Shown: positions 15,827 through 24,900 of the stretch, piece after piece
Position numbering within the stretch: the first letter of the stretch is position 1
Layout: each line of letters begins with the position of its first letter
Assembly: GCA_025934915.1 (NCBI GenBank)
Contig: JAICWG010000014.1
Coordinates: 1-47,105, forward strand
From: Nitrospira sp.
GTDB taxonomy: Bacteria > Nitrospirota > Nitrospiria > Nitrospirales > Nitrospiraceae
Direction: 5' to 3'
DNA: 47,105 bases
Translations under genes and position numbers: made by a program
Notes under the pieces: model-generated
What the model was told of the DNA's origin: nothing
What the model saw: the letters and a program-made list of their open reading frames with translations, nothing else
Databases searched by the model: none

Positions 15827-18085
15827 ATGGATTCCGATGGGACCTCGACCCTTTCTCGCCGAATGGAGGCACTCTATGCAGACGTTATCGTGCCCCGCCA
15901 TATCGCAAAGGCCTTCACCTATCGCGTCCCTGTCACCTTAGCTCAGACCATAGCAATAGGGCGTCGCGTCCTGGTCCCGTTCGGACGTTCGGTGCTGGAA
16001 GGGGTCGTCATCTCGCTGAATAATCATCTTGAGACCGAGATAAAGCCTGCTTCCATTAAAGAAATCCTCTCTCTAGATCACGACGGGCAAGCTTCTACAC
16101 TGCCTCCGGCGCTGTTCGAACTATCTCGCAAGATCGCAGACTACTATGTTGCGCCCTGGGGCCAGTGTCTTCGGCTCATATTGCCCACGATTGCAACCAG
16201 AAAAACCGCGCGCGCGCGATACGTGGCCACTGCGGATGGTCGCGCGGCCTTGGAAGCCGGCCTTTGTCCAGACTATTTGAAGCCAATTCTCGACCGAATT
16301 GCCCGACGAACCCCAGGAATCCTGTCCTCGACACTTCAATTAACTCGACAGGGAAACGCCGTGCGGATCGACGCCCTCGTCAACAAGTCGTGGATAGCGC
16401 TCATGCCTTCAAACAATACCAACGTCGAGCTTCACAAGCCGCGTAGGAGGCTTGCCTTGGACGAGTATGATCGTCGCACACCAGTGGACGGCATTCTGCC
16501 CACTGAGACGCTCCCGGAGGTCGACCTCTCATGGAAAACGCATGTCACACATTGCCTTCACAGCGACCACATGAGGAAACTTGTACTTCATGCCCCGTGG
16601 GAACATCGACTCAGCCGGCTTGCCGACGCCATTCAGCAAGCGCACTCAATGAAGAGATCCACCATAGTGCTTGCCGGCGAGATTGCGAGAGCATCGTGGT
16701 TGAAACAAGTGCTCTCAAGTCTCACGGGCTTCCAGATTACCCTCGCACGCCCATCTTCAGAGTCGGGTCAATGGCAACCGAGTCAAGGACAGATCCCCTC
16801 GGTAGTCGTAGGAACCCGTTCAGCCATATTTTCGCCTCTTAAATCGATCGGGCTGATCTGGGTGGAAGGAGAAGAGGATTCTGCCCTGAAAGAACCTCAG
16901 GAGCCTCGCTATCACGCCAGAGACGTCGCCACTTTGAGAGCTGAGAGCGAACGGGCGCTCGTTGTACTGGCCTCGGCTCACCCATCCCTTGAATCGAGGT
17001 TCGATCCCGAGGTTGAGATCCACCATGTCCCACAAGAAGTTGTCCTTCGACCTACGATTGAGCTCGTTGACCTTCGCAACGAGCCGGCGGGAACCCTCTT
17101 CAGCCACAAACTCATCCGAGCGATGCACGAAGCCCTACAGAACCATGCCAAAATCCTGCTCTTCCTCAATAGGAAAGGTTATGCCAGGACCTTGGTTTGT
17201 CGAGACTGTGGCTGGATCCCTCGTTGCGATTCCTGTAGCGTGCCGTTTACCTATTATCGTGAAGCCGGCAGGATGATTTGTCGTTACTGTGGTAAGGCAG
17301 ATCGATTGCCGGATCTCTGCCCTTTGTGCCGTACTCCCCGTATGAGTCCTGTTGGTGACGGCACCGAGCGTGTTGAAGCCGAAGTTCGTCGCTTATTCCG
17401 ACAGGCCAAAATCGCCCGGCTCGATGGCGACACACTCCTGCATTCGGCATCGGCTCAAACTCTGTGGGAAGGTACCAGGTCCAGCGCGTGGGATGTTCTA
17501 ATTGGTACCCAAGCGCTGTTTCACCGGGAACCACTGCCCCGCTATGGCTTGGTGGGGATCCTTCAAGCAGATTCCGGGCTGCACGTCTCGGACTTTCGCG
17601 CAGCGGAGCGCACTTATCACTTGCTGGTGGATGCTGCCAACTTGGGATGTCCGGCGTCCACCGGAGGTCGAGTCATCGTACAGACGCGTCTTCCTACCCA
17701 TCATGCTGTACAGGCCTTGATCTCAGGAAATCCCAATCACTTTTACAATGAAGAGTTTGCCGCACGCCGGCTTCTTCGTTATCCGCCCGTCTGCCACTTG
17801 GCTGATCTCTCAGTAACCGGGAAAGACCTTAGGATTGTCGAAGAGGCGGCCAAGCGATGGGGTGCGGACCTTGAACAGAACGACCGTGACCAGGAGCCTC
17901 TGATTGTTTTAGGACCGGTGCCGGCAATACGCAGACGTCCAAAAGGCCGTCAGCAGTATCGCATCTTGGTAAAAGGAACTGCTCTCAGTCGACGGATCCA
18001 TGATTCCGTCCGGAAAATGGAGCGAGAGTATCGCAACGGGCAGATCAAATTCGTCGTCGACATGGATCCGATCGAAAATGGATAA
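15827..18085 (+). CDS. priA: PriA-like primosomal protein with degenerate ATPase motifs
   Basis: This is a homologue of the replication-restart protein PriA. The N-terminal DNA-binding region (ALYADVIVPRHIAKAFTYRVP) and the eight zinc-binding cysteines (CRDCG, CDSC, CRYCG, CPLC; nt about 17200-17335) are intact. GTRSAIF, PRYHARD, GTERVE and DFRAAERT align well with true PriA. The ATPase motifs do not: Walker A (TGSGKT) is replaced by APWEHR (nt about 16590-16608), DEEH by EGEE (about 16865-16880), and GRAGR by LGCPA (about 17640-17655). It probably binds forks and partners without unwinding DNA, as in actinobacterial PriA. The open frame extends to a GTG at 15704. I prefer ATG 15827, while ATG 15863 fits the family start best. 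No clear ribosome site exists, but TGTTAGAAT just upstream of 15827 could be an extended -10 of a leaderless message. Confidence 0.85.
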   Translation: MDSDGTSTLSRRMEALYADVIVPRHIAKAFTYRVPVTLAQTIAIGRRVLVPFGRSVLEGVVISLNNHLETEIKPASIKEILSLDHDGQASTLPPALFELSRKIADYYVAPWGQCLRLILPTIATRKTARARYVATADGRAALEAGLCPDYLKPILDRIARRTPGILSSTLQLTRQGNAVRIDALVNKSWIALMPSNNTNVELHKPRRRLALDEYDRRTPVDGILPTETLPEVDLSWKTHVTHCLHSDHMRKLVLHAPWEHRLSRLADAIQQAHSMKRSTIVLAGEIARASWLKQVLSSLTGFQITLARPSSESGQWQPSQGQIPSVVVGTRSAIFSPLKSIGLIWVEGEEDSALKEPQEPRYHARDVATLRAESERALVVLASAHPSLESRFDPEVEIHHVPQEVVLRPTIELVDLRNEPAGTLFSHKLIRAMHEALQNHAKILLFLNRKGYARTLVCRDCGWIPRCDSCSVPFTYYREAGRMICRYCGKADRLPDLCPLCRTPRMSPVGDGTERVEAEVRRLFRQAKIARLDGDTLLHSASAQTLWEGTRSSAWDVLIGTQALFHREPLPRYGLVGILQADSGLHVSDFRAAERTYHLLVDAANLGCPASTGGRVIVQTRLPTHHAVQALISGNPNHFYNEEFAARRLLRYPPVCHLADLSVTGKDLRIVEEAAKRWGADLEQNDRDQEPLIVLGPVPAIRRRPKGRQQYRILVKGTALSRRIHDSVRKMEREYRNGQIKFVVDMDPIENG

Positions 18086-18087
18086 GG

Positions 18088-18513
18088 CTAAATACCTTTC
18101 TTCTTTTTGTTCGCCCGGGAAATCGACACCGCCGCAGCCTGCTCCACAGGTAGACCCGCAACCGGCTTACGTCCTCGTTTGAACAGGCCGTAAGAAAACG
18201 AAATCCAAAATACAGATGAGAAGAGACCCAGCACGACGGCTGAAAGGATCGTACCCATTTCAGATTCGGGAAACGATTCTGTCTGACCCCTGAGTTGAAT
18301 CATCAATACCAACGGCCAAGCAAAGCTCTCCAGGCCGAGCAACAAGGTAGACCATGCCCAGAGTTCCGTGATCGACTCCGTCATGAACCATAGGAACAGC
18401 CCCACGATCAGGGCCCATCCGACCACGAGGACAGGCGAGACCGTTCCCCCCCATATGAGCCAGAACCCGACTGCGGCAACGAGGGTTCCCAGAGCCAGGT
18501 TGAGAAATCTCAT
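18088..18513 (-). CDS. Small membrane protein of unknown function
   Basis: This is a 141-residue protein with four predicted membrane helices (about 5-22, 27-44, 52-75, 86-110) and a basic cytoplasmic tail ending ANKKKKG. I do not recognise a family. It converges on the PriA-like gene with only 2 nt between the two stop codons, so no terminator fits between them. The ribosome site is weak. It stands alone on its strand, upstream of nothing obviously related. Confidence 0.6.
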   Translation of the reverse strand: MRFLNLALGTLVAAVGFWLIWGGTVSPVLVVGWALIVGLFLWFMTESITELWAWSTLLLGLESFAWPLVLMIQLRGQTESFPESEMGTILSAVVLGLFSSVFWISFSYGLFKRGRKPVAGLPVEQAAAVSISRANKKKKGI

Positions 18514-18604
18514 GATCGACTTGATCCAGGCATAGAATGCGAAGTCTGCCGGGACCGTGTCGTGATGTCAATGCGAAGTATGTTGAGTGTTGCGCAGCGA
18601 GTGT

Positions 18605-18976
18605 CTAGACGGTCAGTTCGGCAGCAACCGTATCGAGCAAGACTTTCAGTTCGAATGGCTTTTGAAGCGTCCGCCCGGCTCCAAGCATCTTTGCGACGTC
18701 CAAGAAATTAAGGATGCCGATCGTATCAGTTCCCCCAGTCATCGCAATGATACGAGTATCGGGAAACTCCCGGCGGAGCGTCATGATGGTCTCTAACCCG
18801 TCTTGGTCCGGCATGAGAATATCCATGATGACAAGATCCGTCGCTCTAGCCCGATACCGGTCAAGTCCCTCTTTCCCGTCGCGGGCCTCTTCGACCTGGT
18901 AGCCCGCCAGTTCCAAGGTTTCCCGGATGAGCTGACGAACTTGGTCCTGATCATCAACCACGAGGACCGACGGCAT
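18605..18976 (-). CDS. Single-domain response regulator (CheY-like)
   Basis: This 123-residue receiver domain has no output domain. The phosphorylation site is D52 (VIMDILMPDQDG), with the acidic pair D8/D9, the T in MTGG, and the K in LQKPFE. The start at ATG 18976 is supported by GAGGTG 5 nt upstream. The frame is open further to 19030, but that part lacks a ribosome site. It overlaps the end of the upstream hybrid kinase by 23 nt, so the two are co-translated and probably form a phosphorelay in which this protein is the final or diffusible receiver. Confidence 0.9.
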   Translation of the reverse strand: MPSVLVVDDQDQVRQLIRETLELAGYQVEEARDGKEGLDRYRARATDLVIMDILMPDQDGLETIMTLRREFPDTRIIAMTGGTDTIGILNFLDVAKMLGAGRTLQKPFELKVLLDTVAAELTV

Positions 18977-21098
18977 CCGACACCTCAATCGATATCCTTG
19001 ATGGTTCTGAACCGGAATTGGTCGGCACACCCATAGAATCCGGATAGGCAGGAGACTGGTTCAATGCCCGGCGGATGGCATACGCCAGCTCAAGCAACAT
19101 AAGCGGTTTTAAGAGGCATTCCGTCGCGCCCTGCGAAATGGCGTCGTCCTGACCAGTTACACCATTGGACCCGCTGCAGAGGATGACTGGGAGATCCGGT
19201 CGAAGTCGCCGACATTCTCGGGCCAGGCGATTCCCACTCATGCCGGGCATCGTTCGGTCTGTGATCAGCAAGTCGAACCGCTTGGGTTCGGCTTGAAAGA
19301 CTTCCAATGCTTCGGCGGCCGTCCTACATACCACCGGATAGTAGCCGAGGGATTCCAACATCTCGCTGCCTAATCGAATCACGGAGTCTTCGTCATCGAC
19401 GAATAAGATACATTCGTGTCCGTGGGAAAGCGGGTCCTCTTCCTGAGTCGTTGACGGAGCACAAGTCGGGAGAGCGGGGAGATAGACCGATACTGTCGTA
19501 CCGGCGCCAATTTGACTCTCAACCATCAAGGCACCGCCATGCGCTGTGACGATGTCGTAGACGACCGCGAGTCCCACGCTCTGCCTCTCGCTGACGGCTT
19601 TGGGCGACACAAATGAGGCGACCAATCGACTGACTCTCTCAGGATCCATGCCCTCGCCTGTATCCCGAACGCTCAGGCAGACGTACCATCCAGCGGGGAG
19701 TCGACCGGAAGGTATGATCTGATCCGTTGCAAACTCTCGATTCTGAAGCTGAACGTCGAGGATTCCTCCTGTCTTCTGCATCGCACGAAGGGCGTTATCG
19801 ACCAGATTGAAAATCATCTCATGCATCTGCACGGCATTGGCCGAAATCGAGTTGGTCGAGTGAGCAACCTGCGCTTTGAGTTCGATCCACAAGGGGATCG
19901 TCGGACGAAGGAACCGGAGGGATTCTTTCGCCAAGGAATGGAGTAACAGTGAGCATCGACCTTGGTCGTTGTGCCCTCCGAAGGCCAGCAACTGCTGGAT
20001 CAGTTCCCGGGATTTTTTCCCCGCCGTTATGACTTGCCTGATGTGACGATGAGCCTTGCTCTCAGCCGGAATCAACGGGAGCGACAACTCGCTGAAGCCA
20101 AGTACAGCCGTGAGACCGTTATTCAACTCGTGAGCGATACCGCCAGCAAAGGTGCCGATCGCTTCCATCCTCGCTGTCTCGCGCCGCCGGGCATCCACGT
20201 TCTTCCGATCGGTCACATCGACGACCGTCCCGAGTGTGCGAACCGGCTGCCTCGAGGACCCATCCCCATCAAACCAAGTCACAGAACGAAGACTGATGTG
20301 CCGCATGGCGCCCTCTGGTCTGACAAGACGGTGCTCGACCTCATACCGGCCATTGCCTGTGGCAGCACGGGCTTGTTGGACCGTAGAGATGACCCGGACT
20401 CGATCGTCAGGATGAACCAATTCGAGGTAGCGCTGCCATGAAGCCGGCTCATCCGTACCGAGACCGTAGATGTCTCGTAGGATCGGGGACCAAGAGAGAG
20501 AATCAGTCCGGTGGTCGTGTTCGAAGAGCCCTACCTGCCCTATCTGGACGGCAAGATCAAGTCGTGTCTCGCTATCCCAGAGCGCCTGTTCGGCATGCAG
20601 GCGAGCGGTGATATCTTCGTACTGGGTCCTGTCATGCGCCTCTGAGATCTTCTCAAACTGTGGCACTTCGCTCATAGTCCAAACCATCGACGTCGCCCGA
20701 CCCAGGCGGTCTTTCACCGGTGACAGCGATACGTCATTCCAAAATGAGGCGCCGTTCTTGCGGTAATGGCACAACCGCACACGACAGGCCCGCCCATCCT
20801 GAAGGGCCATCGCAAGCTTTTCCATAGAAGCCCGATCTGTATACGGGCCGGCCAAGATCGACGTCGTTTGGCCGATTACCTCCTGTTCGGTGTAGCCGGT
20901 CAGCAACAGAAAGGTCGGATTGACATAGACGATGGGATGATGGGACAGCGTGGCATCCGTCACGAGCACGCTACAATTGGTCGCCGCGATGACGGTTGCA
21001 TTCAGGACGTTCTCTTGGCGCTGTCGAATCAGTATCCACAGAAAGAAACTAAGGAACAGGAGTAATCCTAGGAAGAGACCAGCCGTCATGCGAGACAA
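18954..21098 (-). CDS. Membrane-anchored hybrid sensor histidine kinase
   Basis: This is a 714-residue sensor. One N-terminal membrane helix (about 7-24) has no periplasmic domain, so sensing is cytoplasmic. Next come two PAS domains (about 35-145, and about 180-300 ending in VVDVTDRK), a phosphoacceptor H323 in GGIAHELNN, and an ATPase domain with N box (FNLVDNALRAM, about 430-440) and G box (DTGEGMD, about 479). A C-terminal receiver has D614 (LLITDRTMPGMSG). The first PAS resembles LOV domains in layout (GYTEQEVIGQTTSILAGP), but the photoactive cysteine is missing. It is followed by an overlapping receiver gene. Confidence 0.92.
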   Translation of the reverse strand: MSRMTAGLFLGLLLFLSFFLWILIRQRQENVLNATVIAATNCSVLVTDATLSHHPIVYVNPTFLLLTGYTEQEVIGQTTSILAGPYTDRASMEKLAMALQDGRACRVRLCHYRKNGASFWNDVSLSPVKDRLGRATSMVWTMSEVPQFEKISEAHDRTQYEDITARLHAEQALWDSETRLDLAVQIGQVGLFEHDHRTDSLSWSPILRDIYGLGTDEPASWQRYLELVHPDDRVRVISTVQQARAATGNGRYEVEHRLVRPEGAMRHISLRSVTWFDGDGSSRQPVRTLGTVVDVTDRKNVDARRRETARMEAIGTFAGGIAHELNNGLTAVLGFSELSLPLIPAESKAHRHIRQVITAGKKSRELIQQLLAFGGHNDQGRCSLLLHSLAKESLRFLRPTIPLWIELKAQVAHSTNSISANAVQMHEMIFNLVDNALRAMQKTGGILDVQLQNREFATDQIIPSGRLPAGWYVCLSVRDTGEGMDPERVSRLVASFVSPKAVSERQSVGLAVVYDIVTAHGGALMVESQIGAGTTVSVYLPALPTCAPSTTQEEDPLSHGHECILFVDDEDSVIRLGSEMLESLGYYPVVCRTAAEALEVFQAEPKRFDLLITDRTMPGMSGNRLARECRRLRPDLPVILCSGSNGVTGQDDAISQGATECLLKPLMLLELAYAIRRALNQSPAYPDSMGVPTNSGSEPSRISIEVSDAVGPRG

Positions 21099-21244
21099 CC
21101 TCCTGGTGTGCGCACACGGAGTAGTTAAGAATACGAATCAGTTGACGTGAACTTACATGAGAGGCAAGGAGAGAGCCCAGGTGTGAAGGATAGCCGCAAA
21201 GTTAAATTTTTGCACCTAAAAGCAGTAGAGCCGAATGTTGTCGT

Positions 21245-21901
21245 TCATCCTTGCCGTTTCACAAAAAAGGCGGCCGCCTGTGCGCGCCGAGTAATGCGGA
21301 GCTTTTGAAATACGTTTGCTAAATAGTTCTTGACGGTCTTGTCGCTGAGTCCGAGCTCGACGGCGATCTCCTTATTGGTCTTTCCCTCGGCAACCAGTGC
21401 AACGACTCGTTCTTCCTGAGAGGACAGTTGATCCGTACCAGGAGTCGACGGCAGATCGTGAAGCCCTCTCAACCACCTCAGCGCGCGTTCGGTTACACTG
21501 GAGTCCAAAATCGACTGGCCGCTGGCAACCGAGCGGATGGCCTCCAGCAATGCGGGTGAATCGATTTCTTTGAGGACATAGCCATGCGCGCCGGCGAGCA
21601 CTGCGGCGAGAATGGAGTCATCGTCGGCGTAGGACGTCAAGAAAATGACCCGTGTCTCCGGAAGCGTCCCTAAAATTTCCCGACAGACCTCGACACCGGA
21701 CCCGTCCGGCAGTCGGACATCCATCAAGATCACGTCGGGTTTCAACCGCTGCGTTTGCTGGATTGCATCCGCCATCGTACCCGCTTCCCCGACAACGGTG
21801 ACGTCCTGGGTTTGACCGAGCACCGTCCGCAATCCCACCCGAATGACCTCGTGATCATCGACGAGCAATACTCGAATGGCTTGAGTTTTAGCTGTGAGCA
21901 T
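21245..21901 (-). CDS. NarL/FixJ-type response regulator
   Basis: This 218-residue transcriptional regulator has an N-terminal receiver (D15/D16, phosphorylation site D61 in VILMDVRLPDGSG) and a C-terminal LuxR-type helix-turn-helix (LSSQEERVVALVAEGKTNKEIA...KTVKNYLANVFQKL). It overlaps the end of the 12-PAS kinase by 14 nt and has AGGA 9 nt upstream of its start. It is the evident cognate regulator of that kinase, whose HisKA_3 core typically pairs with NarL-type proteins. Targets are unknown. Confidence 0.94.
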   Translation of the reverse strand: MLTAKTQAIRVLLVDDHEVIRVGLRTVLGQTQDVTVVGEAGTMADAIQQTQRLKPDVILMDVRLPDGSGVEVCREILGTLPETRVIFLTSYADDDSILAAVLAGAHGYVLKEIDSPALLEAIRSVASGQSILDSSVTERALRWLRGLHDLPSTPGTDQLSSQEERVVALVAEGKTNKEIAVELGLSDKTVKNYLANVFQKLRITRRAQAAAFFVKRQG

Positions 21902-24900
21902 AATGAGTATCCTTTGGAAGATCGAGTGAGATCCTCGTCCCCTTGTCAGGTTTCGACTGGATGGCGAACAAGCCGCGGACCTTTTGAGCCCGTGCCGCCA
22001 TGTTGACTAATCCATGACCAATTCCTTGAACCGAACGTGTATTAAACCCAATACCGTCATCCGTCACGGCGAGACGATCTGAGCGAATGAGATCCCGGAG
22101 CGATACCGTGATCTGTTTGGCGCGACTGTGGCGCAGCGCATTACTCAACCCTTCCCGTACAATATTGATAATATGGAGTGCCTGTTCGGTGGAAAGCCGT
22201 CGTGCTGCTGCGTCATCGATCCTCACCCGACATCTGGCGGAAGATGCGATGGACATCGTTTCAACCATGGTCCGCAGAGCGGTCGGGAAATCTCCACCCT
22301 GCATCACTTGGGATTCCAGCCCGGCAATAAAATTCCGGACTTCCGCCATGACTTGGTTCAGCTGCCCAATGGCTTGATCCAGTGTCGCCATGAATTTCTT
22401 CGCCACATGAGCTTGTTGTGTCTTGATCAGCGGCTTACAGGTTTCCAACCCGAGCCCGACCGCATACAAAGATTGGAGAATACCATCGTGGAGGTCTTGA
22501 CTGATCCGTTCCCGTTCTTGAAGTGCCGCGCTCAAGTCTCGCTCCCGCTGCAGGAGTATCTCTTCCATTCGTTTACGCTCGGTGATATCGGTCGCGGTTC
22601 CGAGCACCATATGAACTCGCCCCTGGTCGTCCAAAATCGGCCTCTTGACCGTCTGTAACCAGTGCGTCCTTCCCCCTGCATCGGTGATCCTCTCTTCGGG
22701 GATGAATCGATCCCTTCTGGAATGCATCACCTCAAGATCGCTCTTCCGAAAGAACTCCACCTCGTCCGCATTGGCATTGAAGTCGGCTTCCGATTTCCCG
22801 ATCAAGTTTTCCACCGTCGTGCCATACCAATCGGCCACAGCTTTGTTGGCCATGGTAAAACGTCCTTCACGATCCTTGGCAAAAATGAAGTCGGGGTCTG
22901 TGTCGATGACCTGCCGCAAGAACGTATGGGAGCGGTGAAGCTCGGCTTCCGCCCGTTTGCGTTCTCCAATATCCCTTAGGATCGCACAGCCATACTCTTT
23001 CCCGTCATACTGCAGATAATTAAAGGTCACCTCCGTCTCCAAGACAGCGCCGGTTCGTGACCAATACTTCGCCTCGAACGCCAACGATCCTTGATCCTTT
23101 ACGTACTTCCAATGCTCCGGCCATCGTTCCACAGGGAAATTAGGATCGATGTCATGCACGGTCATGGTCATCAGGTCCTGGCGCGTATACTCCAACATCC
23201 GGCATGCGGTTTCATTGACGTTGAATATTCGACCGGTCTGGTCGACCCATAAAATTGCCTCCACTGCATGATCCACCGAGAACTGGGTTCGCTTCAGTGC
23301 TCGTTCCATTCGCTTGCTTTCAGTGACATCATCCCCGACCGTTACACTGCATGACTTGCCATTCAACTCAATGAGCTCCGACGACAACAGGCATTGACGG
23401 ACATCGCCGTCCTTCCTCTGGAGCGTCACCTCCATGTTGCGGACTGATCCGAAATGTTTCAGCCGTTCGACGAAACGGTCCCGTGCCTCCGTCGAAGGCC
23501 AGAGCCCTATCTGTATCGTCGTATTCCCGACCACCTCTTCTTTGTGATATCCGAACAACTGACAGGCGGCATCATTGGTGTCCAACACTCGACCTGAGTC
23601 CACTTCACTAATGACGACCGGATGGGGGCTAGCCTGGAACGCCTTGGCAAAGCGCTCTTCACTATCTCTCAACGCGTCTTCTATCCGCTTTCGTTCAGTG
23701 ATATCGACGGTAGCGCCGATCAAGTGGGTCAGTCGTCCGTTCTGATCTTGGACAGCGCGGGCTCGCACGTCACCCCAGACAACGGAGCCGTCTTTCTTTA
23801 TATGACGCAGCTCGTAGTGACAGGCATGGGTTGTTCCACGCTGCACCAGTTCCCAGTTCTTCATCGCGATCGGCCGATCATCCGGATGGACCAGATTCAG
23901 CCAGGCATAGGGATCGGTGGAGAGTTCGTCCGGCGTATAGCCAAAGAGAGCTTTCAGGTTCGCATCCCCGTGGTATTGACCTGTTAGGACGTCCAGTTCC
24001 CAGACTCCGACCTTACCGATAGCAGTGGCACGCGTATAACGCTCTTCGCTGGCCTGCAACTCAGCGGTGCGCTCAACGACTTTGCGCTCCAATTCATCAT
24101 GGGCCGTTCGAAGAGCCTCTTCGACCCATTTGCGTTCGGTAATGTCTTGGAACGTGCCATACGCCCGCACGGTCCGTCCGTTCACGACATCGACCTTACC
24201 AGCGACCCGTACGGCAATCCGACGTCCTTTGGCTGTGATCAGGTCCAACTCCACATCCCACGTTTCACCCAGTCCCACCCCCTTTTGAAGGGCTTCGGTA
24301 ATAATGGGGCGACTCTCCGGCGTATAAAAGTTCACCGCCGTATCCACCGTTGGGCTGTACAACTCCGGCGTCGTCTCATGCAATCGGTATGTTTCGTCAC
24401 TCCACCAGAGATGGTTGGTCAGAAAATCGATTTCCCATCCTCCGATTCCTCCGACGGCTTCCGTTTGGGCCATCAGCGCCAACTGATGCTTGTGGTGTGT
24501 AATGTCCTCCGCAATACCCGCAATGCGATTTTCCCACCCAGCCATTCTGACTCGGCGATCGGAAATCCAGCGGATACGGCCGTCTCGTCCCACAATCCGG
24601 TATTCACAATGGAACACCGCAGTGGCTTCTCCGCAAACAAACCGAACATGATCTGCCTCTACCCGCATGCGGTCATCCGGATGGATCGAGTCGAGCCACA
24701 GAGACCAATTTTGATATATTTCTTCGCGCTCAATGCCCCAGATAAGGGTGAATGCCGAGTTGACATAGAGGACCTTCCGTCCGTCCAGCGCGATATCCGC
24801 GATCCAGAATGCTGAACCGACCGACTCGGCGAACTGCTGCCACCGGGCCTCGCTTTCACGCAACGCCTCCTGCGTTCGCTTCCGTTCCGTAATATCTGTG

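Noticed and set aside
18954..21098. LOV photoreceptor domain in the hybrid kinase
   Set aside because: The layout is LOV-like, but the flavin-binding cysteine motif is absent (GQTTSI in place of GRNCRF).
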